Source: an uncultured Pelagibacteraceae bacterium (GTDB taxonomy: Bacteria > Pseudomonadota > Alphaproteobacteria > Pelagibacterales > Pelagibacteraceae). Taken from it: a DNA stretch of 64,000 nucleotides. The notes below the pieces were generated by a model that had not been told where the DNA came from, ran no database searches, and saw only the letters and a program-made list of their open reading frames with translations. Below are positions 42,065-49,703 of the stretch, one piece after another (the stretch's first letter is position 1; every line of letters begins with the position of its first letter). The stretch covers positions 1-64,000 of the forward strand of contig CACFXK010000005.1 of the NCBI GenBank assembly GCA_902570125.1, given 5' to 3'. The position numbers and the translations under genes were made by a program.

Positions 42065-42628
42065 ATGAAAAACAATTCTACATTGATTAAGAGTTTATTA
42101 TCTGATTTTAGAATAAATATTTATTTTCAGAACATTTCTTTAATGTTAATAGGAACACTTATCTTAGCTTTTTCTTCAAAAATTCAAGTTCCATTTTGGC
42201 CAGTTCCAATGACTATGCAAACTTTTGCAGTTTTTATAATTGGAATGACATTCGGTTCAAAGTTAGCGTTTTTTACACTTTTATTATATCTTTTCGAAGG
42301 AGCTATTGGGCTGCCAGTTTTTGCAAAAGGTGGCGGATTACTTTATTTAACTGGTCCAACAGCTGGATATCTTTATGGAATGACGATCGCAGCTGGAGTT
42401 GTTGGGTATTTAGCTGAAAGAAATTTTAACGATTCTTATATCAAAAGTTTATTTTCTCTTTTGATAGCAACTTCTATTATTTTCATTGTTGGAGTGGGAT
42501 ATTTGGGCTCAGTTATCGGTTATGAAAAGGCTTTAGTTGGTGGTCTTTATCCTTTTTTACCAAGTGAATTATTCAAAATTGCTCTAGCAGTGGCAATAAT
42601 TCCATCGATTACAAAAATAATTAAATAA
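42065..42628 (+). CDS. bioY: BioY-family biotin transporter
   Basis: 187-aa membrane protein with about six TM segments. Seen: VPFWPVPMTMQTFAVFIIGMTFGSKLA and LYLFEGAIGLPVFAKGGGLLYLTGPTAGYLYG, both hallmark BioY segments that bind biotin. BioY is the S component of the ECF biotin importer and can work alone in some bacteria; no BioM/BioN genes are adjacent. Streamlined marine bacteria often depend on external vitamins, so import is plausible. It follows the transporter operon by 54 bases and has only a weak ribosome site (TTAGG). Confidence 0.92.
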   Translation: MKNNSTLIKSLLSDFRINIYFQNISLMLIGTLILAFSSKIQVPFWPVPMTMQTFAVFIIGMTFGSKLAFFTLLLYLFEGAIGLPVFAKGGGLLYLTGPTAGYLYGMTIAAGVVGYLAERNFNDSYIKSLFSLLIATSIIFIVGVGYLGSVIGYEKALVGGLYPFLPSELFKIALAVAIIPSITKIIK

Positions 42629-42656
42629 TAATACTAAAATATTTAGTGGCTTTAAG

Positions 42657-42685
42657 TTGCTCTTGAATAAGATATTCATTATAAA
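42657..42685 (+). promoter_or_regulatory. Promoter for the FadN-like gene
   Basis: TTGCTC (-35), a 17-base spacer, TATAAA (-10, 5/6). Predicted transcription would begin about 7-8 bases before the ATG at 42700, so the mRNA leader is very short and lacks a Shine-Dalgarno. Confidence 0.5.
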
Positions 42686-42699
42686 CTTTTATTCTCATT

Positions 42700-44922
42700 A
42701 TGAAAATTAATAAAGTAGTAGTCATAGGATCAGGTACAATGGGTAGTGGAATAGCTGCTCAATTATGTAATGCAAATATTCCAGTAACATTGTTAGACTT
42801 AACCACTGAAATTTCTGAAAAAGCTAGAGAAAGAATTTTAAAGTCTAGACCTCCTTTGTTAATAGATAAGTCTAAAATAAATAATATTAATGTTGGAAAT
42901 ATAAATGATAATTTCAATGAAGTTGGTGAAGCAGACTGGATAGTTGAAGCTGTCGTTGAGAGAATTGATATTAAACACAATATTTATGAAAAAATTTTTA
43001 AAGCAAGAAAGAAAGGATCAATAGTATCTTCAAATACATCTTCTATTCCAATTAAAGTTCTTTCAGAAAAACTTTCAGATGAAGAAAAAAAAGATTTTTG
43101 TATAACTCACTTCTTCAATCCAGTCAGATATATGGATTTGTTAGAAATTGTAAAAAATGAAAATAATGATTTAGATCAAATAAACTCACTTAAAAGTTTT
43201 TGTGAAAAAGATTTAGGAAAAGGAGCATTAATTTGTAATGATACTCCAGGATTTTTAGGAAATAGAATTGGTGTCTACGCTATGCAAGTGGCTATGACTG
43301 AAGCTTTTAAAATGAAATTAACAATTGAAGAAGCTGATGCTGTTTTTGGAAGACCAATGGGAATACCAAAAACAGGTGTTTTTGGACTTTATGATTTAAT
43401 TGGAATTGATTTAATGGCTGATGTTTTGAAAAGTTTTATAAAAGAACTTCCAGAAACTGATGACTTTCAAATTGTAGCTAAAGAAATACCATTAGTTAAA
43501 AAACTTATAGAAACTGGGTACACTGGAAGAAAAGGAAAAGGTGGTTTCTATAGAATGAATAAGTCAGATAATAAAAAAATTCTAGAAGGTATTAGCTTAG
43601 AAACAGGTGAATATTCGCTATCAAAAAAGTTCAATTTAGGATCAGAAAAAATGGATATTGTTGGTCTTATAAACAGAAAAGATAAATATGGTGAATATGC
43701 TTGGTCTGTAATTTCAAAAATCATTAAATATGCATCATCTTTAGTTCCAGGTATTACAGATAAATTTAATGATATCGATGAAGCAATGAGACTAGGGTTT
43801 AACTGGTCAAAGGGACCTTTTGAAATGTTAAAAGAAATTGGTGTTAATGATTTTTTTGAAAGAATAGATACATTTGAAAACAATAAGTTTCTTGAAAATT
43901 TATCTCAAAGTAAAGACGAAAACTTTTATGGTGAAAGACAACAATATACTGATTTAGAAACTTTAGGAAAAATAAAACCAAAGGCAATTAAATTAGATAA
44001 AAATAACTCTGCAGAAACCTATAGATTTGACGATTTCAATATTGTTGAATTCACAACTAAGGCTAACGCTTTAGATTACGATTCGATGGATAGCTTAAAA
44101 AATGCAACAGACAAACCTTTGATAATAATAAATGAAGCAATGCAATTTTCAGCAGGTGTAAATTTGTCTTACACTATGAATTTTGCAGACAAAGGAGATT
44201 TTAAATCTATTGAAAAGTTTGTTAAATATTTTCAAGAGACCTGTAAACATTTAAAATATTCTAAATATCCAGTTGTATCAGCACCATCAGGATTGGCATT
44301 AGGTGGTGGTTTTGAAGTTTTATGTCAAAGTAACTTTGTTGCATCCCATACCAATATTGTAGTTGGTTTAGTTGAGACTATGGTTGGATTAATTCCAGCA
44401 GGTGGAGGATGTAAAGAAATGCTTTGGAGATGGTCTCAAACAGAAGAGGCTAAAAATGATCCTGATTATGCTTCTTTAAAAGTATTTGATATTATCGGAT
44501 ATGCTAAAACTGCAACATCACCAATTGAAGCTGAACCATTAAAATATTTAAGAGCAGAGGATAAAAAAATAATGAGTAGAAATAGTTTATTACAGGTTTC
44601 TAAAGAGATAATTCAAAATAATAAAGATTTTTTTCCTCCAGAGGAGTGTACATTTAATCTATCAGGAAAAAGCGTTTATGACAAAATGTTAAAAATGTTA
44701 GAAAAATTATACAATGAAAAAATTATTCTTGATCATGGAATGGAAGTTGGAAAAGAACTAGCAAAAGTTTTAAGTGGCGGAGATACTACTTTAGAAAAAA
44801 CTTTATCAGAGGATGATTTATATAAATTAGAGTTAGATGCATTTATGAAGCTAATTGAGACAGAAAAAACTCAAGAAAGAATTAAACATACATTGAAAAC
44901 TGGCAAACCTCTGGTAAACTAA
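42700..44922 (+). CDS. 3-hydroxyacyl-CoA dehydrogenase/enoyl-CoA hydratase fusion (FadN-like)
   Basis: 740-aa bifunctional beta-oxidation protein with the dehydrogenase first and crotonase last, the order of FadN rather than FadB. Seen: NAD-binding GSGTMGSGIAAQLC near residue 10, catalytic His region ITHFFNPVRYMDLLEIV, NDTPGFLGNRIG, a second small 3HCDH domain around LGFNWSKGPFEMLKEIG, then a C-terminal crotonase domain from about 445 with NEAMQFSAGVNL and APSGLALGGGFEVLCQSNFV. It hydrates enoyl-CoA and oxidises the 3-hydroxyacyl-CoA. It is a likely partner for the thiolase at 28963, though not in its operon. Confidence 0.92.
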   Translation: MKINKVVVIGSGTMGSGIAAQLCNANIPVTLLDLTTEISEKARERILKSRPPLLIDKSKINNINVGNINDNFNEVGEADWIVEAVVERIDIKHNIYEKIFKARKKGSIVSSNTSSIPIKVLSEKLSDEEKKDFCITHFFNPVRYMDLLEIVKNENNDLDQINSLKSFCEKDLGKGALICNDTPGFLGNRIGVYAMQVAMTEAFKMKLTIEEADAVFGRPMGIPKTGVFGLYDLIGIDLMADVLKSFIKELPETDDFQIVAKEIPLVKKLIETGYTGRKGKGGFYRMNKSDNKKILEGISLETGEYSLSKKFNLGSEKMDIVGLINRKDKYGEYAWSVISKIIKYASSLVPGITDKFNDIDEAMRLGFNWSKGPFEMLKEIGVNDFFERIDTFENNKFLENLSQSKDENFYGERQQYTDLETLGKIKPKAIKLDKNNSAETYRFDDFNIVEFTTKANALDYDSMDSLKNATDKPLIIINEAMQFSAGVNLSYTMNFADKGDFKSIEKFVKYFQETCKHLKYSKYPVVSAPSGLALGGGFEVLCQSNFVASHTNIVVGLVETMVGLIPAGGGCKEMLWRWSQTEEAKNDPDYASLKVFDIIGYAKTATSPIEAEPLKYLRAEDKKIMSRNSLLQVSKEIIQNNKDFFPPEECTFNLSGKSVYDKMLKMLEKLYNEKIILDHGMEVGKELAKVLSGGDTTLEKTLSEDDLYKLELDAFMKLIETEKTQERIKHTLKTGKPLVN

Positions 44923-44926
44923 TATC

Positions 44927-45148
44927 ATGTCAAATAGACCAACAAAAAAACAAGTAGACAACGCAACAAAAATTCTAATTTCTTGGAAGAAAAAAATGCC
45001 TTTTTATTATGCTGCAGCTATTATAATTGCTTTAATAATAATTCTAGTTTCTTCAAATTCGAATAAAGAGCTTTCTATGTATCAAAAAAATATCATTGAT
45101 TTTAAAAAAGCAGCTGAATTTATTCACAAAAATAGCTCTAAAAATTGA
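44927..45148 (+). CDS. Small single-span membrane protein, unknown
   Basis: 73 aa: a basic N-terminus (NRPTKKQVDNATKILISWKKKM), one TM helix at about residues 27-43 (YYAAAIIIALIIILVSS), and a polar tail. I do not recognise a family. It starts 4 bases after the FadN-like stop and its stop overlaps the TTG start of the ureohydrolase gene, so the reading frame is preserved inside an operon, which supports a real gene. Likely orientation by the positive-inside rule: N-terminus in the cytosol. Confidence 0.6.
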   Translation: MSNRPTKKQVDNATKILISWKKKMPFYYAAAIIIALIIILVSSNSNKELSMYQKNIIDFKKAAEFIHKNSSKN

Positions 45149-46101
45149 AAGATAAAAATAAAAAACCAATCCAACCAGTAAGTGGAACAAAAGTACCAAG
45201 ATATGCGGGACCATCAACCTTTGCTAGATTACCAGAATTAAGAGATGTTGAAAGTTGTGATGTCGCAATAGTAGGAGTTCCTTTTGACTCTGGAACTAGT
45301 TATAGACCTGGAGCACGATTTGGGCCTCAGAGCATAAGACAAGCTTCAAGACATTTAAGAACGAATTATCATCCAAGTTACGACGTCGAACCATTTAAAG
45401 TGCAACAAGTTGCTGATGCAGGAGATATTGCATGTAATCCATTTAATATTGATGAAGCTATAAAACAAATAGAAGTTGGTGCTTCAGATCTTTTAAATAA
45501 AGTTGGAGGGATTATTAGTCTTGGTGGTGATCATACAATAGCTGTTCCATTGCTTAGAGCAATTAATAAAAAAAATAAAGGTCCAGTTTCATTAGTCCAT
45601 TTCGATGCTCATCTAGATACTTGGGATACTTATTTTGGAGCACCTTACACACACGGTACACCATTCAGGAGAGCAAGAGAGGAAAATTTATTTTTAGATG
45701 ATGCATCAATGCATGTTGGAATTAGAGGTCCACTCTATAGCAGGGACGATATTAAGAACGATGAAAGTTTTGGTTTTAAAATAATTCATTGCGATGAATT
45801 TCAAACAGAAGGTATAGATAAAATAGTTGAGAGAATTAGAAACAGAGTAGGAGACAATGCTTTATATCTATCGATAGATATTGATGTTCTAGACCCAGCT
45901 TTTGCTCCTGGGACTGGTACACCTGAGATAGCAGGTATGACTACAAGAGAAATTGTAAATGTTATAAGAGGATTGTCAGGGCTAAACTTAGTTTCAGCAG
46001 ATGTAGTTGAGGTAGCACCAGCATATGATCATGCAGAAGTAACTTCTTTAGCAGCTGCAACAATTGTTTATGAATTAACAAATTTGTTTGCAAAAGCCTA
46101 A
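45145..46101 (+). CDS. speB: Ureohydrolase (agmatinase/arginase family)
   Basis: 318-aa manganese ureohydrolase. Seen: GVPFDSGTSYRPGARFGPQSIR, GGDHTIAVP (metal His), VHFDAHLDTWD (DAHxD), and SIDIDVLDPAFAPGTGTPE (metal Asp pair). The family hydrolyses guanidino groups to amine plus urea: agmatine, guanidinobutyrate or guanidinopropionate. The start is TTG at 45145, overlapping the 73-aa gene's stop (TTGA); no in-frame ATG lies before the conserved core. It is followed by an aldehyde dehydrogenase 19 bases later, a pairing that would suit guanidinobutyrate or polyamine breakdown, by inference. Confidence 0.88.
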   Translation: MKDKNKKPIQPVSGTKVPRYAGPSTFARLPELRDVESCDVAIVGVPFDSGTSYRPGARFGPQSIRQASRHLRTNYHPSYDVEPFKVQQVADAGDIACNPFNIDEAIKQIEVGASDLLNKVGGIISLGGDHTIAVPLLRAINKKNKGPVSLVHFDAHLDTWDTYFGAPYTHGTPFRRAREENLFLDDASMHVGIRGPLYSRDDIKNDESFGFKIIHCDEFQTEGIDKIVERIRNRVGDNALYLSIDIDVLDPAFAPGTGTPEIAGMTTREIVNVIRGLSGLNLVSADVVEVAPAYDHAEVTSLAAATIVYELTNLFAKA

Positions 46102-46120
46102 AGAATAGATAGCTTAATAT

Positions 46121-47554
46121 ATGTTAGAAAAAAGAAACTTTTATATAAATGGTAAATGGGTAGAACCAAAAAATTCTAAAGACATTCAAGTAATAAATCC
46201 TGCCACAGAAAAAAGTTGCGCAGTTATTTCACTGGGTGGAAAAGAAGATGTTGACGATGCAGTATCAGCTGCAAAAACTGCTTTCCAAACATGGGGTTTC
46301 ACAAAAAAAGATGAGAGAATTAAACTATTAGAAAAGTTCTATGAGCTATATAAAAAAAGATGGAATGACACTACAGAGGCAATAATGATGGAAATGGGTG
46401 CTCCCAAAGATTTTGCATCGAAACTTCAGACTGGTACAGGAGCCAGTCATACGAAATCATTCATAAAGTATCTTAAAGCTTTTGATTTTGAAAAACCTTT
46501 AGGAGATCATGCACAAGATCAGAGAATTATTTATGAACCCAAAGGAGTTTGCGTATTAATAACACCGTGGAATTGGCCAATGAATCAAGTTTGTTTAAAA
46601 GTAATCCCAGCTTTAGCAGCAGGATGTACTATGATCTTAAAACCTTCTGAGCTAGCGCCTTTATCATCAATGATACTTGCAGAACTTATTGATCAGGCAG
46701 GTTTTCCAAAAGGTGTATTTAATTTAGTTAATGGAGATGGGGAAACTACAGGTAATGCACTGACCAGTCATAAAGATGTAAATATGATATCTTTTACAGG
46801 TTCAACAAGAGCAGGAGCTCTAATTTCTCAAAACGCAGCAAAAGATTTTAAAAGGGTAAGTCTTGAATTAGGTGGAAAAGGAGCAAATATTATTTTTAAA
46901 GATGCAGATTCTGAGGCAATTGAAAGAGGAGCCGCACGATGTTTTAGAAATTCAGGCCAATCATGTAATGCACCCACAAGAATGCTTGTAGAAAAATCAA
47001 TCTATCATGATGCAGTTAACAGATTAAAAAAATTTGCTAATGAATATAAAGTTGATATCCCCCAAAAAGAAGGAGATCACATTGGCCCGGTAATATCAGA
47101 AACACAATATAATAAAATTCAAGGTTTAATTAAAAAGGGTATAGATGAAGGCGCTAATTTAATAGCTGGGGGACCTGGAAAACCTGATGGTTTGAAAGAT
47201 GGTTATTATGTAAAGCCAACTGTTTTTGCTGATGTAAATAATAATATGGAAATCGCCAGAACTGAGATTTTTGGTCCAGTATTATCAGTAATTCCATTTG
47301 AAACAGAAGAGGAGGCAATAGAAATTGCAAATGATACTCCATATGGTTTGACAAATTATATTCAAACTGAAGATCAAGAAAAAGTTAAAAGAGTTGCAAG
47401 AAAGCTTAGATCTGGGATGATAGTTGCTAATACAGCTTCACTAGCTGTAGATGCTCCATTTGGAGGATTTAAACACTCTGGAATAGGAAGAGAAGGTGGA
47501 AAAGAAGGTTTATTAGAATTTTTAGAAGTAAAATCTATTGGTGGTTGGAATTAA
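46121..47554 (+). CDS. Aldehyde dehydrogenase family protein
   Basis: 477-aa NAD(P)-dependent aldehyde dehydrogenase. Seen: LITPWNWPMNQ, SFTGSTRAGALI, catalytic Glu in SLELGGKGAN, catalytic Cys in NSGQSCNAPTRM, and EIFGPVLSVIPF. A paralogue of 19205-20635 (same FYINGKWV opening and similar active site). Downstream of a ureohydrolase it may oxidise an amino-aldehyde from polyamine breakdown. It converges on the ArgE-like gene with a 4-base overlap of stops. Confidence 0.94.
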   Translation: MLEKRNFYINGKWVEPKNSKDIQVINPATEKSCAVISLGGKEDVDDAVSAAKTAFQTWGFTKKDERIKLLEKFYELYKKRWNDTTEAIMMEMGAPKDFASKLQTGTGASHTKSFIKYLKAFDFEKPLGDHAQDQRIIYEPKGVCVLITPWNWPMNQVCLKVIPALAAGCTMILKPSELAPLSSMILAELIDQAGFPKGVFNLVNGDGETTGNALTSHKDVNMISFTGSTRAGALISQNAAKDFKRVSLELGGKGANIIFKDADSEAIERGAARCFRNSGQSCNAPTRMLVEKSIYHDAVNRLKKFANEYKVDIPQKEGDHIGPVISETQYNKIQGLIKKGIDEGANLIAGGPGKPDGLKDGYYVKPTVFADVNNNMEIARTEIFGPVLSVIPFETEEEAIEIANDTPYGLTNYIQTEDQEKVKRVARKLRSGMIVANTASLAVDAPFGGFKHSGIGREGGKEGLLEFLEVKSIGGWN

Positions 47555-48738
47555 TTTAAAGATTTATTTTTAATACCATCTAAAAAACTAATACATTTTT
47601 TAATTTCAGATAGTTTTATAAATTCATCAATCTTATGAGCTTGCTTTATAGATCCTGGTCCACATACAACTGTACTAATTCCAATCTCCTGAAATAGTCC
47701 TGCTTCTGTTCCGAAAGAAACTACATCTCTAGAATTATCTCCAGTTATACTCGAAACAAACTCGCATGCTTCTGAGTTAGGGACTCTATCGAAACCAGTA
47801 ATTTCACCAATTATAGTTTTGTTTATGGAAGATTTTGGATAAATTTTTTGCATTTCTGGTAAAAGAATTTCGTTTGTAAATTTATCTATTTCGTTATTTA
47901 AGAAAATTCCATCTTCTTTAACTACAGGTCTTGTCTCCCAGTTTACATGGCATTTATCAGCAATGACGTTGTGTGCTATGCCACCAAAAATTCCACCAAT
48001 TTGTAAAGTTGAGTAAGGTGGTTCAAAGATTGAGTCTTTTAGTTGTCTAGATTTAAGATTTTCTTTTAATTCTAATAGTTTATTCACATATCTTGCAGCA
48101 AATTCAACTGCACTCACACCTTTTTCTGGTTGTGAACTATGCCCTGCAAGACCTTCAAAATATGTTGTATATTCATAACATCCTTTGTGTGCATCTATTA
48201 TTTTCATATTGGTTGGTTCACCCACTATGCAAATACAATCATGAATATCTCTTTTTTTTAATTCTTTAATTAATATAGGGGCGCCTATGCAAGCAGTTTC
48301 CTCGTCAAACGTAAATGAAAAATGAATATCTCTGTCTAAATTTGAAGAAGAGAAAATAGGTGCGTATGCTAATGCACATGCTATAAATCCTTTCATATCA
48401 CATGAGCCTCTACCAAATAATTTGTCATCTTTGATTGTTGCATCAAAGGGATCTGTTGCCCATCCTTTAGAAACTGGAACTACATCAGTATGTCCAGATA
48501 AAATTATTGGTTTTTTTTTACTCTTTTTTTTAGCTTTTATAGTTGAAAATAGATTTACTCTTTTTTCTTCTTCATCATATGTTCTAAAGGATACCGCACC
48601 CAATGAATTTAAAATATTATCGCAATAGTCAATTAGTTGAGTATTGTTTTCACCAGAAACAGTTTTAAAAGCAATTAAATCTTTTAGTATCTTAATAGAA
48701 TTACTATATATTTCTTCTAAATTATTTCCTGTACTCAT
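47551..48738 (-). CDS. argE: ArgE/M20-family deacylase
   Basis: 395-aa zinc-dependent M20 deacylase. Seen: ILSGHTDVVPVSKGW (metal His), GRGSCDMKGF (metal Asp), FDEETACIG (catalytic and metal Glu), EPTNMKIIDAHKG, and a lid domain with AGHSSQPEKGVSAVE. Best fit is N-acetylornithine deacetylase. Other N-acyl substrates are possible: in ectoine-degrading bacteria an N-acetyl-diaminobutyrate deacetylase of a similar fold acts downstream of DoeA, but it is not adjacent here. The gene is convergent with the ALDH and diverges from csaA with 25 bases between. Confidence 0.85.
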   Translation of the reverse strand: MSTGNNLEEIYSNSIKILKDLIAFKTVSGENNTQLIDYCDNILNSLGAVSFRTYDEEEKRVNLFSTIKAKKKSKKKPIILSGHTDVVPVSKGWATDPFDATIKDDKLFGRGSCDMKGFIACALAYAPIFSSSNLDRDIHFSFTFDEETACIGAPILIKELKKRDIHDCICIVGEPTNMKIIDAHKGCYEYTTYFEGLAGHSSQPEKGVSAVEFAARYVNKLLELKENLKSRQLKDSIFEPPYSTLQIGGIFGGIAHNVIADKCHVNWETRPVVKEDGIFLNNEIDKFTNEILLPEMQKIYPKSSINKTIIGEITGFDRVPNSEACEFVSSITGDNSRDVVSFGTEAGLFQEIGISTVVCGPGSIKQAHKIDEFIKLSEIKKCISFLDGIKNKSLN

Positions 48739-48763
48739 TTATTTTTAATTATATATTAAATTT

Positions 48764-49105
48764 ATGAAAGAACAAATAACCTACGACATTTATGACAAAG
48801 TAGATATCAGAGTAGGAACAGTAATATCGGTAAAAAAAAATGAAAAAGCAAGGAAACCATCTCTTGTTGTTGAGGTTGACTTTGGGAAAGATATAGGAAT
48901 TAAGCAATCATCAGCACAGATAACTCATTATTATAATGAGGAAAATCTAGTCGGAAAACAAGTCATTGGCATATGTAACTTTCCTGAAAAAAATATAGCA
49001 GGTATTATCTCTCAGGTTTTAATACTTGGTTCTATAGATGAGGAAGGCAAAGTTGTTCTTGTTCACCCATCCCAAAAAGTAGAAAATGGTTTGCCTGTAG
49101 CATAA
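48764..49105 (+). CDS. csaA: CsaA-type tRNA-binding/export-chaperone protein
   Basis: 113-aa protein with the tRNA-binding OB fold. Seen: VDIRVGTVISVKKNEKARKPSLVVEVDFG, GIKQSSAQITHYYN, LVGKQVIGICNFPEKNIAGIISQVLILG. CsaA proteins are proposed to bind tRNA or chaperone secretory proteins. It is 2 bases from the LysE-type gene and opens a plus-strand run toward acnA. Confidence 0.9.
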   Translation: MKEQITYDIYDKVDIRVGTVISVKKNEKARKPSLVVEVDFGKDIGIKQSSAQITHYYNEENLVGKQVIGICNFPEKNIAGIISQVLILGSIDEEGKVVLVHPSQKVENGLPVA

Positions 49106-49107
49106 AC

Positions 49108-49698
49108 ATGCACCCCGAATTACTGTCTCTATGTTTGTTTATGTTTGTTACAAGCTGTTCTCCAGGACCAAATAATATTGTTGCCTCTCACTCTGGATTT
49201 AATCACGGTTTTAAAAAAACTATTCCCTTAATGTTGGGAGTAATTTTTGGATTTACATTTATGTTAGCAGTAATTAACTTTGGTTTAATAAATATATTTA
49301 AGCTTTATCCAATAATCCAAAAAGTTTTAATAATAACGGGTACAATCTTTTTAATATATTTGTCTTATAAAATATCATTTTCAAAATCATCAAATGAAAG
49401 TGATAATTTAAAACCAGTAAATTTTGTTGAAACATTTCTATATCAATTTCTAAACCCTAAAGGAGTAATTGTTGCTATAATTGCAGTTTCTACCTATGTA
49501 GAATCTGGTGGTAACTTTATTTCATATTCAATTTGGTTATTAAGCATTGCCTTTTTGTTTGCAGTTATTAGTATTATTTTTTGGACTATAATTGGAAAAT
49601 TTATGAGGAAATTCGCGACAAATGAGAAATTTATTAAATGGTTTAATTATGTTATGTCGGCACTCTTATTAAGCTGTATAGCAACTTTTTATTACTAA
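49108..49698 (+). CDS. LysE/RhtB-family exporter
   Basis: 196-aa membrane protein with about six TM segments. Seen: the family N-terminal landmark FMFVTSCSPGPNNIVASHSGFNHGFKKTIPLMLGVIFGF and the central FLYQFLNPKGVIVAIIAVSTY. Exports amino acids or related amines in the family. Between csaA and acnA with 2- and 5-base gaps, so co-transcribed. Confidence 0.92.
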   Translation: MHPELLSLCLFMFVTSCSPGPNNIVASHSGFNHGFKKTIPLMLGVIFGFTFMLAVINFGLINIFKLYPIIQKVLIITGTIFLIYLSYKISFSKSSNESDNLKPVNFVETFLYQFLNPKGVIVAIIAVSTYVESGGNFISYSIWLLSIAFLFAVISIIFWTIIGKFMRKFATNEKFIKWFNYVMSALLLSCIATFYY

Positions 49699-49703
49699 AA
49701 AAT

